Below, piece by piece: positions 45,478 through 53,827 of a stretch of DNA of 64,000 bases. The notes below the pieces were generated by a model. That model was not told where the DNA came from. It worked only from the letters and a program-made list of their open reading frames with translations, and searched no databases. The DNA lies in contig NZ_JAYMGI010000002.1 in NCBI RefSeq assembly GCF_035825295.1, positions 4,884,501-4,948,500 on the forward strand, in the 5' to 3' direction. Source of the stretch: Actinacidiphila sp. DG2A-62. GTDB lineage: Bacteria; Actinomycetota; Actinomycetes; Streptomycetales; Streptomycetaceae. Every line of letters starts with the position of its first letter. The first letter of the stretch is position 1. Both the position numbers and the translations under genes were made by a program.

Positions 45478-45950
45478 GGCGGCGCATCTCCTTGGGCAGG
45501 GCGGAAAGATCTTCTGGCGGCCTTAGATTACCGACGCCCCCCGCGGCCCGCGCACCGGGCCCGCCCTTTAGCGTGACCACCGCCGTGATCACTTCGCGTG
45601 ATCACTTCCCGCCGCCCGTCCGCGGGCGGCGGCGCGCGATTTCCATGATGTCGCAAAATTGGATCTTCGACGGCCGAGAACCCGAACGGAGTAGCGACGA
45701 CTCACTCACTCGGGAGGGACAAAGGTGGACGTATCGCCCCTTGTTCGGGGCCTTCGAGGTCTGTAACGCCCGCGTTTCAGCGTCCTCGAATATGTGCTCC
45801 GACCTGCGGATACCTCGTCGCGGGTGCACCCTCCAGCACGACGCAGGGGCCCTTGTCAAGCCCCGAGATATGCCCTGACCTGCGAAAACGCCATTCAGAA
45901 GAGGCCGTTCCCGTGTTACCCTGGATAGCCACGGAAGGGGTACCTGTCAC
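45478..45950. other. Promoter-side spacer upstream of carD
   Basis: About 470 bp with no gene. It contains two similar stretches, ATATGTGCTCCGACCTGCG (from about 45787) and ATATGCCCTGACCTGCG (from about 45868), which could be repeated regulator sites; the carD RBS (GGAAGGGG) is at about 45932. No clear -10/-35 pair is visible. Confidence 0.45.
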
Positions 45951-46433
45951 ATGACGTTCAAGGTTGGCGACACCGTGGTCTATCCCCATCACGGGGCCGC
46001 GCTGATCGAGGCCATCGAAATTCGCCAGATCAAAGGCGTGGACAAGACCTACTTGGTGCTCAAGGTCGCCCAGGGCGACTTGACGGTACGCGTGCCCGCG
46101 GACAATGCGGAGTTCGTCGGCGTACGCGACGTGGTCGGTCAGGAGGGTCTGGACCGGGTCTTCGAGGTGCTGCGCGCGCCGTACACCGAGGAGCCCACCA
46201 ACTGGTCCCGCCGATACAAGGCAAATCTGGAGAAGCTCGCCTCCGGTGATGTCATCAAGGTCGCGGAAGTCGTGCGTGACCTGTGGCGTCGTGAGCGCGA
46301 GCGCGGCCTGTCGGCCGGCGAGAAGCGCATGCTCGCCAAGGCGCGGCAGATCCTGGTCAGCGAGCTCGCCCTCGCGGAGAACACCAACGAGGACAAGGCC
46401 GAAGCGCTGCTCGACGAAGTCCTCGCGTCGTAA
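45951..46433 (+). CDS. carD: CarD/CdnL-type transcription regulator
   Basis: 160 residues from ATG 45951. N-terminal RNA-polymerase-interacting Tudor-like domain (FKVGDTVVYPHHGAALIEAIEIRQIKG), helical DNA-binding C-terminus (WSRRYKANLEKLASGDVIKVAEVVRDLWRRERERGLSAGEKRMLAKARQILVSELALAE). It binds the beta subunit and stabilises open complexes at many actinobacterial promoters. Followed by ispD-ispF. Confidence 0.95.
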   Translation: MTFKVGDTVVYPHHGAALIEAIEIRQIKGVDKTYLVLKVAQGDLTVRVPADNAEFVGVRDVVGQEGLDRVFEVLRAPYTEEPTNWSRRYKANLEKLASGDVIKVAEVVRDLWRRERERGLSAGEKRMLAKARQILVSELALAENTNEDKAEALLDEVLAS

Positions 46434-46677
46434 GACCGTCCCCTCCGGACGTTCTCGTGTCGCGCCCCGGTGAGGGTGTGCCGAACCCACATCCCCCCGC
46501 AGCTCCCGACATACGTTGACGCAAACCCCCGCCACCACGGGGGACTGCTACGGCACCCGGTCGCGTACCACACGCGGACGACCGGGTGCCGCGGCATGCC
46601 GGCACTCGGATACGGTGGTGCCGCCTGCTGCTCCCTGTCGTCACGGAAGGGATCAGGGAGAGCGCCCACCCCGCACC

Positions 46678-47418
46678 TTGAGTGCGATACCCATCTCATA
46701 CAAGGACACAAACCTGCGTACCGCAGCAGTCATTCCCGCCGCCGGACGTGGAGTTCGGCTGGGCCCCGGCGCCCCCAAGGCGCTGCGCACCCTCGGCGGG
46801 GTCCCGATCCTGGTGCACGCCGTGCGCGCGATGGCGCGCGCCCGCGCCGTGCAGGTCCTCGTCGTGGTCGCCCCGCCGGAGGGCGCCGCCGAGGTCAGAG
46901 CGCTGCTCGACGCGCACGGACTGCCCGAGTCGACCGACATAAGGGTGGTGCCGGGCGGCGAGTCCCGGCAGGAGTCCGTACGCCTGGGCCTGGCCGCGCT
47001 GCCGGACGACGTCGACGTGGTGCTGGTGCACGACGCGGCGCGCCCGCTGGTGCCGGTCGAGACCGTCGAGGGCGTCATCGACGCGGTACGCGCCGGCGCG
47101 CCCGCCGTGGTCCCGGGGATCCCGCTCGCCGACACCGTCAAGAGCGTCGACCCGGACACCGGCGAGGTCACCGGCACCCCGCGGCGGGCGCTGCTGCGCG
47201 CCGTGCAGACCCCGCAGGGCTTCGACCTGGCCACGCTGGCCAAGGCGCACGCCACGGTCACCGAGGACGTCACGGACGACGCGGGCATGGTCGAGCGGCT
47301 CGGCGTGCCGGTGCTGGTCGTGCCGGGGCACGAGGAGGCGTTCAAGGTGACCAGGCCGCTGGACCTGGTGCTCGCGGAGGCCGTGCTCGCGCGCAGGAGG
47401 GCCACCGATGGCTACTGA
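46678..47418 (+). CDS. ispD: 2-C-methyl-D-erythritol 4-phosphate cytidylyltransferase
   Basis: About 246 residues. Transfers CMP to methylerythritol phosphate in the non-mevalonate isoprenoid pathway. Motifs: AVIPAAGRGVRLGPGAPKAL (CTP loop), GGESRQESVRLGLAAL, VLVHDAARPLV and TDDAGMVERLG. The start is unclear: homology begins at AAVIPAAG, with TTG 46678 or CTG 46714 (AAGGAC 6 bases upstream) as candidates and no nearby in-frame ATG; an ATG at 46516 would give an unusual 54-residue extension. The stop overlaps ispF. Confidence 0.9.
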   Translation: MSAIPISYKDTNLRTAAVIPAAGRGVRLGPGAPKALRTLGGVPILVHAVRAMARARAVQVLVVVAPPEGAAEVRALLDAHGLPESTDIRVVPGGESRQESVRLGLAALPDDVDVVLVHDAARPLVPVETVEGVIDAVRAGAPAVVPGIPLADTVKSVDPDTGEVTGTPRRALLRAVQTPQGFDLATLAKAHATVTEDVTDDAGMVERLGVPVLVVPGHEEAFKVTRPLDLVLAEAVLARRRATDGY

Positions 47419-47974
47419 CCCGCCCGGACCCGGGGCCCGGCCCGAGCCCGTGTCCGCGGACGCGGCCGGCGCGACGCCCGCGCTCCCGCCGGGGGTCGTG
47501 CTCCCGCAGGTCGGCGTCGGCACCGACATCCACGCCTTCGAGGAGGGCCGCGAGCTGTGGTGCGCGGGCCTGCTGTGGGAGGACCAGGGTCCCGGCCTGG
47601 CCGGGCACTCCGACGCCGACGTGGTGGCGCACGCGGCCTGCAACGCGCTGTTCTCCGCGGCCGGCCTCGGCGACCTCGGCGCCCACTTCGGCACCGACCG
47701 GCCCGAGTGGGCCGGCGCGTCGGGGGTGGCGCTGCTCACCGAGGCGGCCCGCATCGTCCGCGCCGAGGGCTACGTGATCGGCAACGTCGCCGTCCAGGTG
47801 ATCGGCCGCCGCCCGAAGATCGGCCGGCGCCGCGAGGAGGCGCAGAAGGTGCTGTCCGCCGCGGTCGGCGCACCCGTCGCGCTCAGCGCCGCCACCACGG
47901 ACGGCCTGGGTTTCACCGGCCGCGGCGAGGGCCTGGCGGCCGTCGCGACCGCGCTGGTGGCCCGCGCCGCCTGA
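47408..47974 (+). CDS. ispF: 2-C-methyl-D-erythritol 2,4-cyclodiphosphate synthase
   Basis: 188 residues from ATG 47408, inside the end of ispD (11-bp overlap). Zinc motif GTDIHAF, AGHSDADVVAHA, GDLGAHFGTD, IGRRPKIG and ATTDGLGFTGRGEG are all present. The N-terminal 30 residues are a variable Pro/Ala-rich extension. It forms MEcPP from CDP-ME-2-phosphate; cytoplasmic trimer. Confidence 0.95.
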   Translation: MATDPPGPGARPEPVSADAAGATPALPPGVVLPQVGVGTDIHAFEEGRELWCAGLLWEDQGPGLAGHSDADVVAHAACNALFSAAGLGDLGAHFGTDRPEWAGASGVALLTEAARIVRAEGYVIGNVAVQVIGRRPKIGRRREEAQKVLSAAVGAPVALSAATTDGLGFTGRGEGLAAVATALVARAA

Positions 47975-48113
47975 GCCCGCCCGGGGTCCGCCTGCCCGCC
48001 CAAGGTCCGCTTGAGCCCGCCTGAGCCCGCCCCGGTCCGCCCGTACGACGCCCCCGCCCGCCCGCGCGCCCTTACGGCGGCCGTGCCCGGCCCCCCGCGC
48101 CGCCCGAACGGCA

Positions 48114-48143
48114 TCGGGGCCGGCCCCGGAGGGCCGGCCCCGA
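48114..48143. terminator. Bidirectional terminator between ispF and katG
   Basis: 13-bp stem centred on CGGGGCCGGCCC / GGGCCGGCCCCG with loop CGGA, between two convergent genes. Confidence 0.75.
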
Positions 48144-48201
48144 CGGGCTCAGCGGCGCGCGGTCACGCCGGCGCGGTGCGCGAGCGCCCCGCGCGGCGCG
48201 C

Positions 48202-50427
48202 TCACGCCACGTCGAACCGGTCCAGGTTCGACACCTTCACCCACGCCGCCACGAAGTCCTTGACGAACTTCTCCTTCGCGTCGTCGCTCGCGTAGACCTC
48301 CGCGAGGGCGCGCAGCTCGGAGTTGGACCCGAAGACCAGGTCCGCGCGGGTGCCGGTCCACTTGACCGCGCCGGTGGCCGCGTCGCGGCCCTCGAACGAG
48401 GTCTGGTCCGCCGACGTCGACGACCACGTCGTGCCCAGGTCGAGCAGGTTGACGAAGAAGTCGTTGGTCAGCACGCCCGGCGTCTCGGTGAAGACGCCCA
48501 GCTTGGAGCCGTCGTAGTTGGCGCCGAGCACGCGCAGGCCGCCGACCAGGACGGTCATCTCCGGGGCGCTGAGGGTGAGCAGGTTCGCCCGGTCCAGCAG
48601 CAGGTACTCGGCCGGCAGCCGGTTGCCCTTGCCCAGGTAGTTGCGGAACCCGTCGGCCGGGGGCTCCAGCGCCTCGAAGGACTCGGTGTCGGTCTGCTCC
48701 TCGGTCGCGTCGACGCGGCCCGGGGCGAACGGCACCTCGACCTCGACCCCGCCGTCCTTGGCGGCCTTCTCGACCGCCGCGGCGCCGCCCAGCACGATCA
48801 GGTCGGCCAGCGAGACCTTCTTGGCGCCGGAGGCGGCGTTGAAGTCGCGCTGGACGCCCTCCAGGACGCGCAGCACCTGCGCCAGCTCGTCCGGGTTGTT
48901 GACCTCCCAGCCGCTCTGCGGCTGCAGGCGGATGCGGGCGCCGTTGGCGCCGCCGCGCTTGTCGCTGCCGCGGAAGGTCGAGGCCGACGCCCACGCGGTG
49001 GTGACCAGCTGCGAGACGGTGAGCCCGGAGTCCAGGAGCTTGGCCTTCAGGGCCGCGACGTCCTCGGCGCCGATGGTCTCGTAGTCCGCCTCGGGCAGCG
49101 GGTCCTGCCAGATCAGCGTCTCGGCCGGCACCTCGGGGCCCAGGTGCAGGGACTTCGGGCCCAGGTCGCGGTGGGTCAGCTTGTACCAGGCGCGGGCGAA
49201 GGCGTCCGCGAACTGGTCGGGGTTCTCGTGGAAGCGGCGCGAGATCGGCTCGTAGACCGGGTCGAAGCGCAGCGCCAGGTCGGTGGTGAGCATCGCCGGC
49301 GCGATCTTCTTCGTCGCGTCGTGGGCGTGCGGGACGGTGCCCTCGCCCGCGCCGTCCTTCGGCTTCCACTGCTTGGCGCCGGCCGGGCTCTCGGTCAGCT
49401 CCCACTCGTAGCCGAAGAGGTTGTCGAAGAAGCCGTTGCTCCACCGGGTGGGCGTGCTGGTCCAGGTCACCTCCAGGCCGGAGGTGATGGTGTCCGCGCC
49501 CTTGCCGGTGCCGTAGCTGTTGCGCCAGCCCAGGCCCTGCTCCTCCAGGCCGGCGGCCTCGGGGTCGGGGCCGACGTTGTCGGCCGGGCCCGCGCCGTGG
49601 GTCTTGCCGAAGGTGTGGCCGCCGGCGATCAGCGCGACGGTCTCCTCGTCGTTCATCGCCATCCGGCGGAAGGTCTCGCGGATGTCGCGGGCGGCGGCGA
49701 TCGGGTCCGGGTTGCCGTTGGGGCCCTCGGGGTTGACGTAGATCAGGCCCATCTGGACCGCGCCGAGCGGGCTCTCCAGCTCGCGGTCGCCGGTGTAGCG
49801 CTCGTCGCCGAGCCAGGTGCGCTCGGGGCCCCAGTAGACGTCCTCCTCCGGCTCCCAGACGTCCTCGCGGCCGCCGGAGAACCCGAAGGTCTCGAAGCCC
49901 ATCGTCTCCAGCGCGACGTTGCCGGACAGCACCAGCAGGTCGGCCCAGGACAGGCTCTGGCCGTACTTCTTCTTGACCGGCCACAGCAGCAGGCGGGCCT
50001 TGTCCAGGTTGGCGTTGTCCGGCCAGCTGTTCAGCGGCGCGAACCGCTGCTGGCCGGCGCCGGCGCCGCCGCGGCCGTCGCTGATCCGGTAGGTGCCGGC
50101 GCTGTGCCAGGCCATCCGGATGATGAACGGGCCGTAGTTGCCGAAGTCGGCCGGCCACCAGTCCTGCGAGGTGGTCAGCACCTCGGCGATGTCCCGCTTG
50201 ACCGCCGCCAGGTCCAGGCTCTGGAAGGCCGCGGCGTAGTCGAAGTCCTCACCGAGCGGGTTGGCCACCGCGGGGTTCTTGGCGAGGATCTTCAGGTTCA
50301 GCCGCTCCGGCCACCATTCGCGGTTCCCGCCGCCCTGGGTGGGGTGCGGGGCGCGGTCGTGCGCGACCGGGCAGCCGCCGCCCTCCGCCTTCGCGTCCGT
50401 GACGATTGCGTCGTGGTTCTCAGTCAT
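48202..50427 (-). CDS. katG: Catalase-peroxidase
   Basis: 741 residues from ATG 50427, full length for KatG. Distal haem site MAWHSAGTYR (Arg, Trp, His of the catalytic triad and cross-linked Trp), MGLIYVNPEGPNG with the cross-link Tyr, proximal GGHTFGKTHG, and the second degenerate peroxidase domain to the end. Removes hydrogen peroxide and has broad peroxidase activity. Divergent from the Fur-family gene 170 bp away, the standard CatR/FurA arrangement; the operator should lie at 50428-50597, but I cannot fix it by eye. Confidence 0.97.
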   Translation of the reverse strand: MTENHDAIVTDAKAEGGGCPVAHDRAPHPTQGGGNREWWPERLNLKILAKNPAVANPLGEDFDYAAAFQSLDLAAVKRDIAEVLTTSQDWWPADFGNYGPFIIRMAWHSAGTYRISDGRGGAGAGQQRFAPLNSWPDNANLDKARLLLWPVKKKYGQSLSWADLLVLSGNVALETMGFETFGFSGGREDVWEPEEDVYWGPERTWLGDERYTGDRELESPLGAVQMGLIYVNPEGPNGNPDPIAAARDIRETFRRMAMNDEETVALIAGGHTFGKTHGAGPADNVGPDPEAAGLEEQGLGWRNSYGTGKGADTITSGLEVTWTSTPTRWSNGFFDNLFGYEWELTESPAGAKQWKPKDGAGEGTVPHAHDATKKIAPAMLTTDLALRFDPVYEPISRRFHENPDQFADAFARAWYKLTHRDLGPKSLHLGPEVPAETLIWQDPLPEADYETIGAEDVAALKAKLLDSGLTVSQLVTTAWASASTFRGSDKRGGANGARIRLQPQSGWEVNNPDELAQVLRVLEGVQRDFNAASGAKKVSLADLIVLGGAAAVEKAAKDGGVEVEVPFAPGRVDATEEQTDTESFEALEPPADGFRNYLGKGNRLPAEYLLLDRANLLTLSAPEMTVLVGGLRVLGANYDGSKLGVFTETPGVLTNDFFVNLLDLGTTWSSTSADQTSFEGRDAATGAVKWTGTRADLVFGSNSELRALAEVYASDDAKEKFVKDFVAAWVKVSNLDRFDVA

Positions 50428-50597
50428 GGGATTCCCGTCTCCTGCCGAGTCGTGCCGGCCCCTTGGCTCTCACCGAGTGTCGATCCTACGATGGACACTG
50501 TCCAAGTCAAGAAGAGCGCCAACTCCGTATTCGATCATAAATCGGACGAGGACTGGTAAAGTTCGGGTGTCCCGCCGAGCTGGATAGGTGATCCGAT

Positions 50598-51008
50598 ATG
50601 AGCGACCTGCTGGACCGGCTGCGCGGACGCGGCTGGCGGCTGACCGCCCAGCGGCGTGTCGTGGCCGAGGTGCTCGACGGTCACCACGTGCATCTGACGG
50701 CCGACGAGGTGCACGCCAGGGCCTCGCAGCGGCTGCCCGAGATCTCCCGGGCGACGGTCTACAACACCCTGGGCGAACTCGTCTCGCTCGGCGAGGTGAT
50801 AGAGGTCGCCACCGACGGCCGCGCCCGGCGCTACGACCCCAACGCCCGCCGCCCGCACCAGCACCTGGTCTGCTCCGGCTGCGGCACCATCCGCGACGTG
50901 CACCCCGAGGGCGACCCGCTGGCGGACCTGCCGGCCGCGGAGCGCTTCGGCTTCACCGTCTCCACCGCCGAGGTCACCTACCGCGGGCTCTGCCCGGACT
51001 GCGCATAG
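50598..51008 (+). CDS. Fur-family repressor of katG (FurA/CatR/PerR type)
   Basis: 136 residues from ATG 50598 (AGGTGA 8 bases upstream). Winged helix (LLDRLRGRGWRLTAQRRVVAEVL, LPEISRATVYNTLGELVSLGEVIEV), metal site RPHQHLVCSGCGTIRDV (His and CxxC), second Cys pair near the end (LCPDCA). Redox- or metal-responsive repressor that releases katG under peroxide. Confidence 0.92.
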   Translation: MSDLLDRLRGRGWRLTAQRRVVAEVLDGHHVHLTADEVHARASQRLPEISRATVYNTLGELVSLGEVIEVATDGRARRYDPNARRPHQHLVCSGCGTIRDVHPEGDPLADLPAAERFGFTVSTAEVTYRGLCPDCA

Positions 51009-51144
51009 CCGCAGTGCGGGGCGGGGGAGCGCGTGCAGCCGTCACGCGGGGCCGGGGCGTGCGCGTAGCCGTCGCTCACCTGCCCGTCGCCCCGCATGCG
51101 CGGAGCCGTCACGGGCAGCCGCCCCGGCCCGATACCCTTGAGGC

Positions 51145-52536
51145 GTGACCATTCGCCTGTACGACACCGACGCACGCCAGATCCGTGACTTCGTCCCGCT
51201 CACCGCGGGCTGTGTCTCGATCTACCTGTGCGGTGCCACCGTGCAGGCCGCCCCGCACATCGGGCACATCAGGTCGGGCCTGAACTTCGACATCCTCCAG
51301 CGCTGGTTCCGCTACCGCGGCTACGAGGTCACCTTCGTCCGCAACGTCACCGACATCGACGACAAGATCATCGCCAAGGCCGCCGAGCAGCACCGCCCGT
51401 GGTGGGCGATCGGCTACGAGAACGAGCGCGCCTTCACCGACGGCTACGACGCGCTGGGCTGCCAGCCGCCCACGTACGAGCCGCGGGCCACCGGCCATGT
51501 GCCGGAGATGATCGAGATGATGCAGGGGCTGATCGCGCGCGGCCACGCGTACGAGGCCGAGGGCAACGTCTACTTCGACGTGCGCTCCTTCCCCGGCTAC
51601 CTGGAGCTGTCCAACCAGGAGCTGGACAACCTGCGGGCCACCGAGGGCGAGGTCGACACCGGCAAGCGCGACCCCCGGGACTTCGCGATGTGGAAGGCCG
51701 CCAAGCCCGGCGAGCCGTCCTGGGACACCCCCTGGGGCCGCGGCCGGCCCGGCTGGCACCTGGAGTGCTCGGCGATGGCCCACAAGTATTTGGGCGGCGC
51801 CTTCGACATCCACGGCGGCGGCATCGACCTGATCTTCCCGCACCACGAGAACGAGATCGCCCAGTCCAAGGCGTACGGCGACGCGTTCGCCCGGTACTGG
51901 GTGCACAACGCGTGGGTCACCATGAGCGGCGAGAAGATGAGCAAATCGCTCGGCAACTCGGTGCTGGTCTCGGAGATGGTCAAGCGCTGGCGGCCGATCG
52001 TGCTCCGCTACTACCTGGGCACCCCGCACTACCGCTCGATGATCGAGTACAGCGAGGACGCGCTGCGCGAGGCCGAGGCGGCGTTCGCGCGGATCGAGGG
52101 CTTCGTGCAGCGGGTCATCGAGAAGGCCGGGCCGGTCGAGCCGGCCGCCGAGGTGCCGCCGGCCTTCGCCGAGGCGATGGACGACGACCTGGGCGTGCCG
52201 CAGGCGCTGGCCGTCGTGCACACCACCGTCCGCCAGGGCAACAGCGCGCTGACCGCGGACGACAAGGAGACCGCCGTCGCGCGGCTGGCCGAGGTCCGTG
52301 CGATGCTCGGGGTGCTGGGCCTGGACCCGCTCGACCCGCACTGGGCCGGCGCCGACCGCGGCGACGACCTGCACGGCGTGGTCGACTCGCTGGTCCGGCT
52401 GGTGCTCGACCAGCGGCAGTCGGCCAGGTCCCGCAAGGACTACGCGACCGCCGACGCGATCCGCGACGAACTGGTCCAGGCGGGCCTGGAGATCGAGGAC
52501 ACGCCGACCGGATCGCGCTGGACTCTGCGGGGCTGA
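51145..52536 (+). CDS. cysS: Cysteinyl-tRNA synthetase
   Basis: 463 residues from GTG 51145. Class I features: first zinc Cys in YLCGATVQAAPHIGHIRSG (HIGH), WHLECSAMA and HGGGIDLIFPHHENEIAQS (zinc and substrate site), KMSKS at residue 266-270, C-terminal DALR and anticodon domain. The HIGH motif pairs with zinc Cys, confirming CysS rather than the MshC ligase. Downstream rlmB follows by 105 bp. Confidence 0.96.
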   Translation: MTIRLYDTDARQIRDFVPLTAGCVSIYLCGATVQAAPHIGHIRSGLNFDILQRWFRYRGYEVTFVRNVTDIDDKIIAKAAEQHRPWWAIGYENERAFTDGYDALGCQPPTYEPRATGHVPEMIEMMQGLIARGHAYEAEGNVYFDVRSFPGYLELSNQELDNLRATEGEVDTGKRDPRDFAMWKAAKPGEPSWDTPWGRGRPGWHLECSAMAHKYLGGAFDIHGGGIDLIFPHHENEIAQSKAYGDAFARYWVHNAWVTMSGEKMSKSLGNSVLVSEMVKRWRPIVLRYYLGTPHYRSMIEYSEDALREAEAAFARIEGFVQRVIEKAGPVEPAAEVPPAFAEAMDDDLGVPQALAVVHTTVRQGNSALTADDKETAVARLAEVRAMLGVLGLDPLDPHWAGADRGDDLHGVVDSLVRLVLDQRQSARSRKDYATADAIRDELVQAGLEIEDTPTGSRWTLRG

Positions 52537-52641
52537 CCGCTCCGCCGGGCCCGCCGCGCCCCGCCGGGCGCGGGGCGCGCGCCGGGCCGCTACGCCCGTG
52601 GACGCCGTAGTTTTCCGCCTGACCGACGAAGTGAGAGTCCC

Positions 52642-53598
52642 ATGGCCGGCAACAGCCAGCGCAGGAACCGCCGTACGACCAACAAGAAGGGCGCCACGGT
52701 CGGCAGCGGCGGCCAGCGCCGCAAGGCTCTGGAGGGCAAGGGCCCGACGCCGCCGGCCGAGATGCGCAAGGGCCACAAGAAGAACCGCATCGCCACCGCC
52801 CAGGCCAAGCGGGCGGTCTCCGCGCAGTCCCGGCGGCCCTCCGGCCGCGGCGCCAAGTCCACCGCCGAACTCGTCGTCGGCCGCAACCCCGTGGTCGAGG
52901 CGCTGCGCGCGGACATCCCGGCGACCGCGGTCTACGTCCAGCAGTTCATCGACAACGACGACCGGGTGCGCGAGGCGCTCAAGCTCGCCACCGACCGCGG
53001 CGTGCCGCTGATGGAGGCGGCCCGGCCCGAACTGGACCGGCTCACCGCGGGGCTCAACCACCAGGGCCTGGTGCTGCAGATCCCGCCGTACGAGTACGCG
53101 CACCCCGAGGACCTGCTCGCCGACGCCGCGGACGCCGGCCAGGACCCGCTGATCGTGGCGCTGGACGGCGTCACCGACCCGCGCAACCTGGGCGCGGTGG
53201 TCCGCTCGGTCGCCGCGTTCGGCGGCCACGGCGTGGTGGTGCCCGAGCGGCGCGCGGCGGGCATGACCGCGGGCGCGTGGAAGACCTCGGCGGGCACCGC
53301 GGCGCGCGTGCCGGTGGCGCGGGCCACCAACCTGACCCGCACCCTGGAGGCGTACCAGAAGGCCGGGCTGACCGTGGTCGGCCTGGCCGCGGACGGCGAG
53401 GTCGAACTCCAGGACCTGGAACTGCTGTCCGGGCCGGTCGTCGTCGTCGCCGGCAGCGAGGGCAAGGGCCTGTCCCGCCTGGTCGGCGAGACCTGCGACC
53501 TGCGGGTGCGCATCCCGATGCCGGGCGGCGCGGAGTCGCTGAACGCGGGCGTCGCGGCGGGCGTGGTGCTGTACGAGGCGTCGCGCCGCAGGGCGTAG
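52642..53598 (+). CDS. rlmB: 23S rRNA 2'-O-methyltransferase, SpoU/TrmH family (RlmB-like)
   Basis: 318 residues from ATG 52642 (GTGAGAG upstream). The Lys/Arg-rich N-terminal 70 residues probably bind RNA, then a substrate-binding domain (STAELVVGRNPVVEALRA). The SPOUT knot carries the three family motifs: ALDGVTDPRNLGAVVRSVAAFG (1), VVVVAGSEGKGLSRLV (2) and IPMPGGAESLNAGVAAGVVLYE (3). Methylates a guanosine in 23S rRNA, as inferred from family. Confidence 0.93.
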   Translation: MAGNSQRRNRRTTNKKGATVGSGGQRRKALEGKGPTPPAEMRKGHKKNRIATAQAKRAVSAQSRRPSGRGAKSTAELVVGRNPVVEALRADIPATAVYVQQFIDNDDRVREALKLATDRGVPLMEAARPELDRLTAGLNHQGLVLQIPPYEYAHPEDLLADAADAGQDPLIVALDGVTDPRNLGAVVRSVAAFGGHGVVVPERRAAGMTAGAWKTSAGTAARVPVARATNLTRTLEAYQKAGLTVVGLAADGEVELQDLELLSGPVVVVAGSEGKGLSRLVGETCDLRVRIPMPGGAESLNAGVAAGVVLYEASRRRA

Positions 53599-53827
53599 CG
53601 GCGGCGGGGCGCGGGTCGCGGGCCCGTCGGGGCGGGCGGTGGCGCGGCCCGTGGCGCCGGTCGCGGGTTGGGCCGCGGGTCGCGGGGCTTTGTCGGGGCT
53701 CCGACAGCAAGCACGCTGCGAAGCCGTTTCTAAACGGTGTGTCACTCGGTTAGATGAGTGTGGACACCAGAACACCCCGCACTCCCTCGGGGGAGGGGCG
53801 CCCGGATTCGACGAGCGTGTGCTGACG

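Noticed and set aside
45492..45878. 128-codon frame upstream of carD
   Set aside because: Starts inside the lipoprotein 5' region, no coding pattern, most likely untranslated leader.
50428..50597. Exact Fur-type operator between katG and the Fur gene
   Set aside because: Expected from the gene pair, but no clear dyad matching a known CatR/FurA box could be picked by eye.
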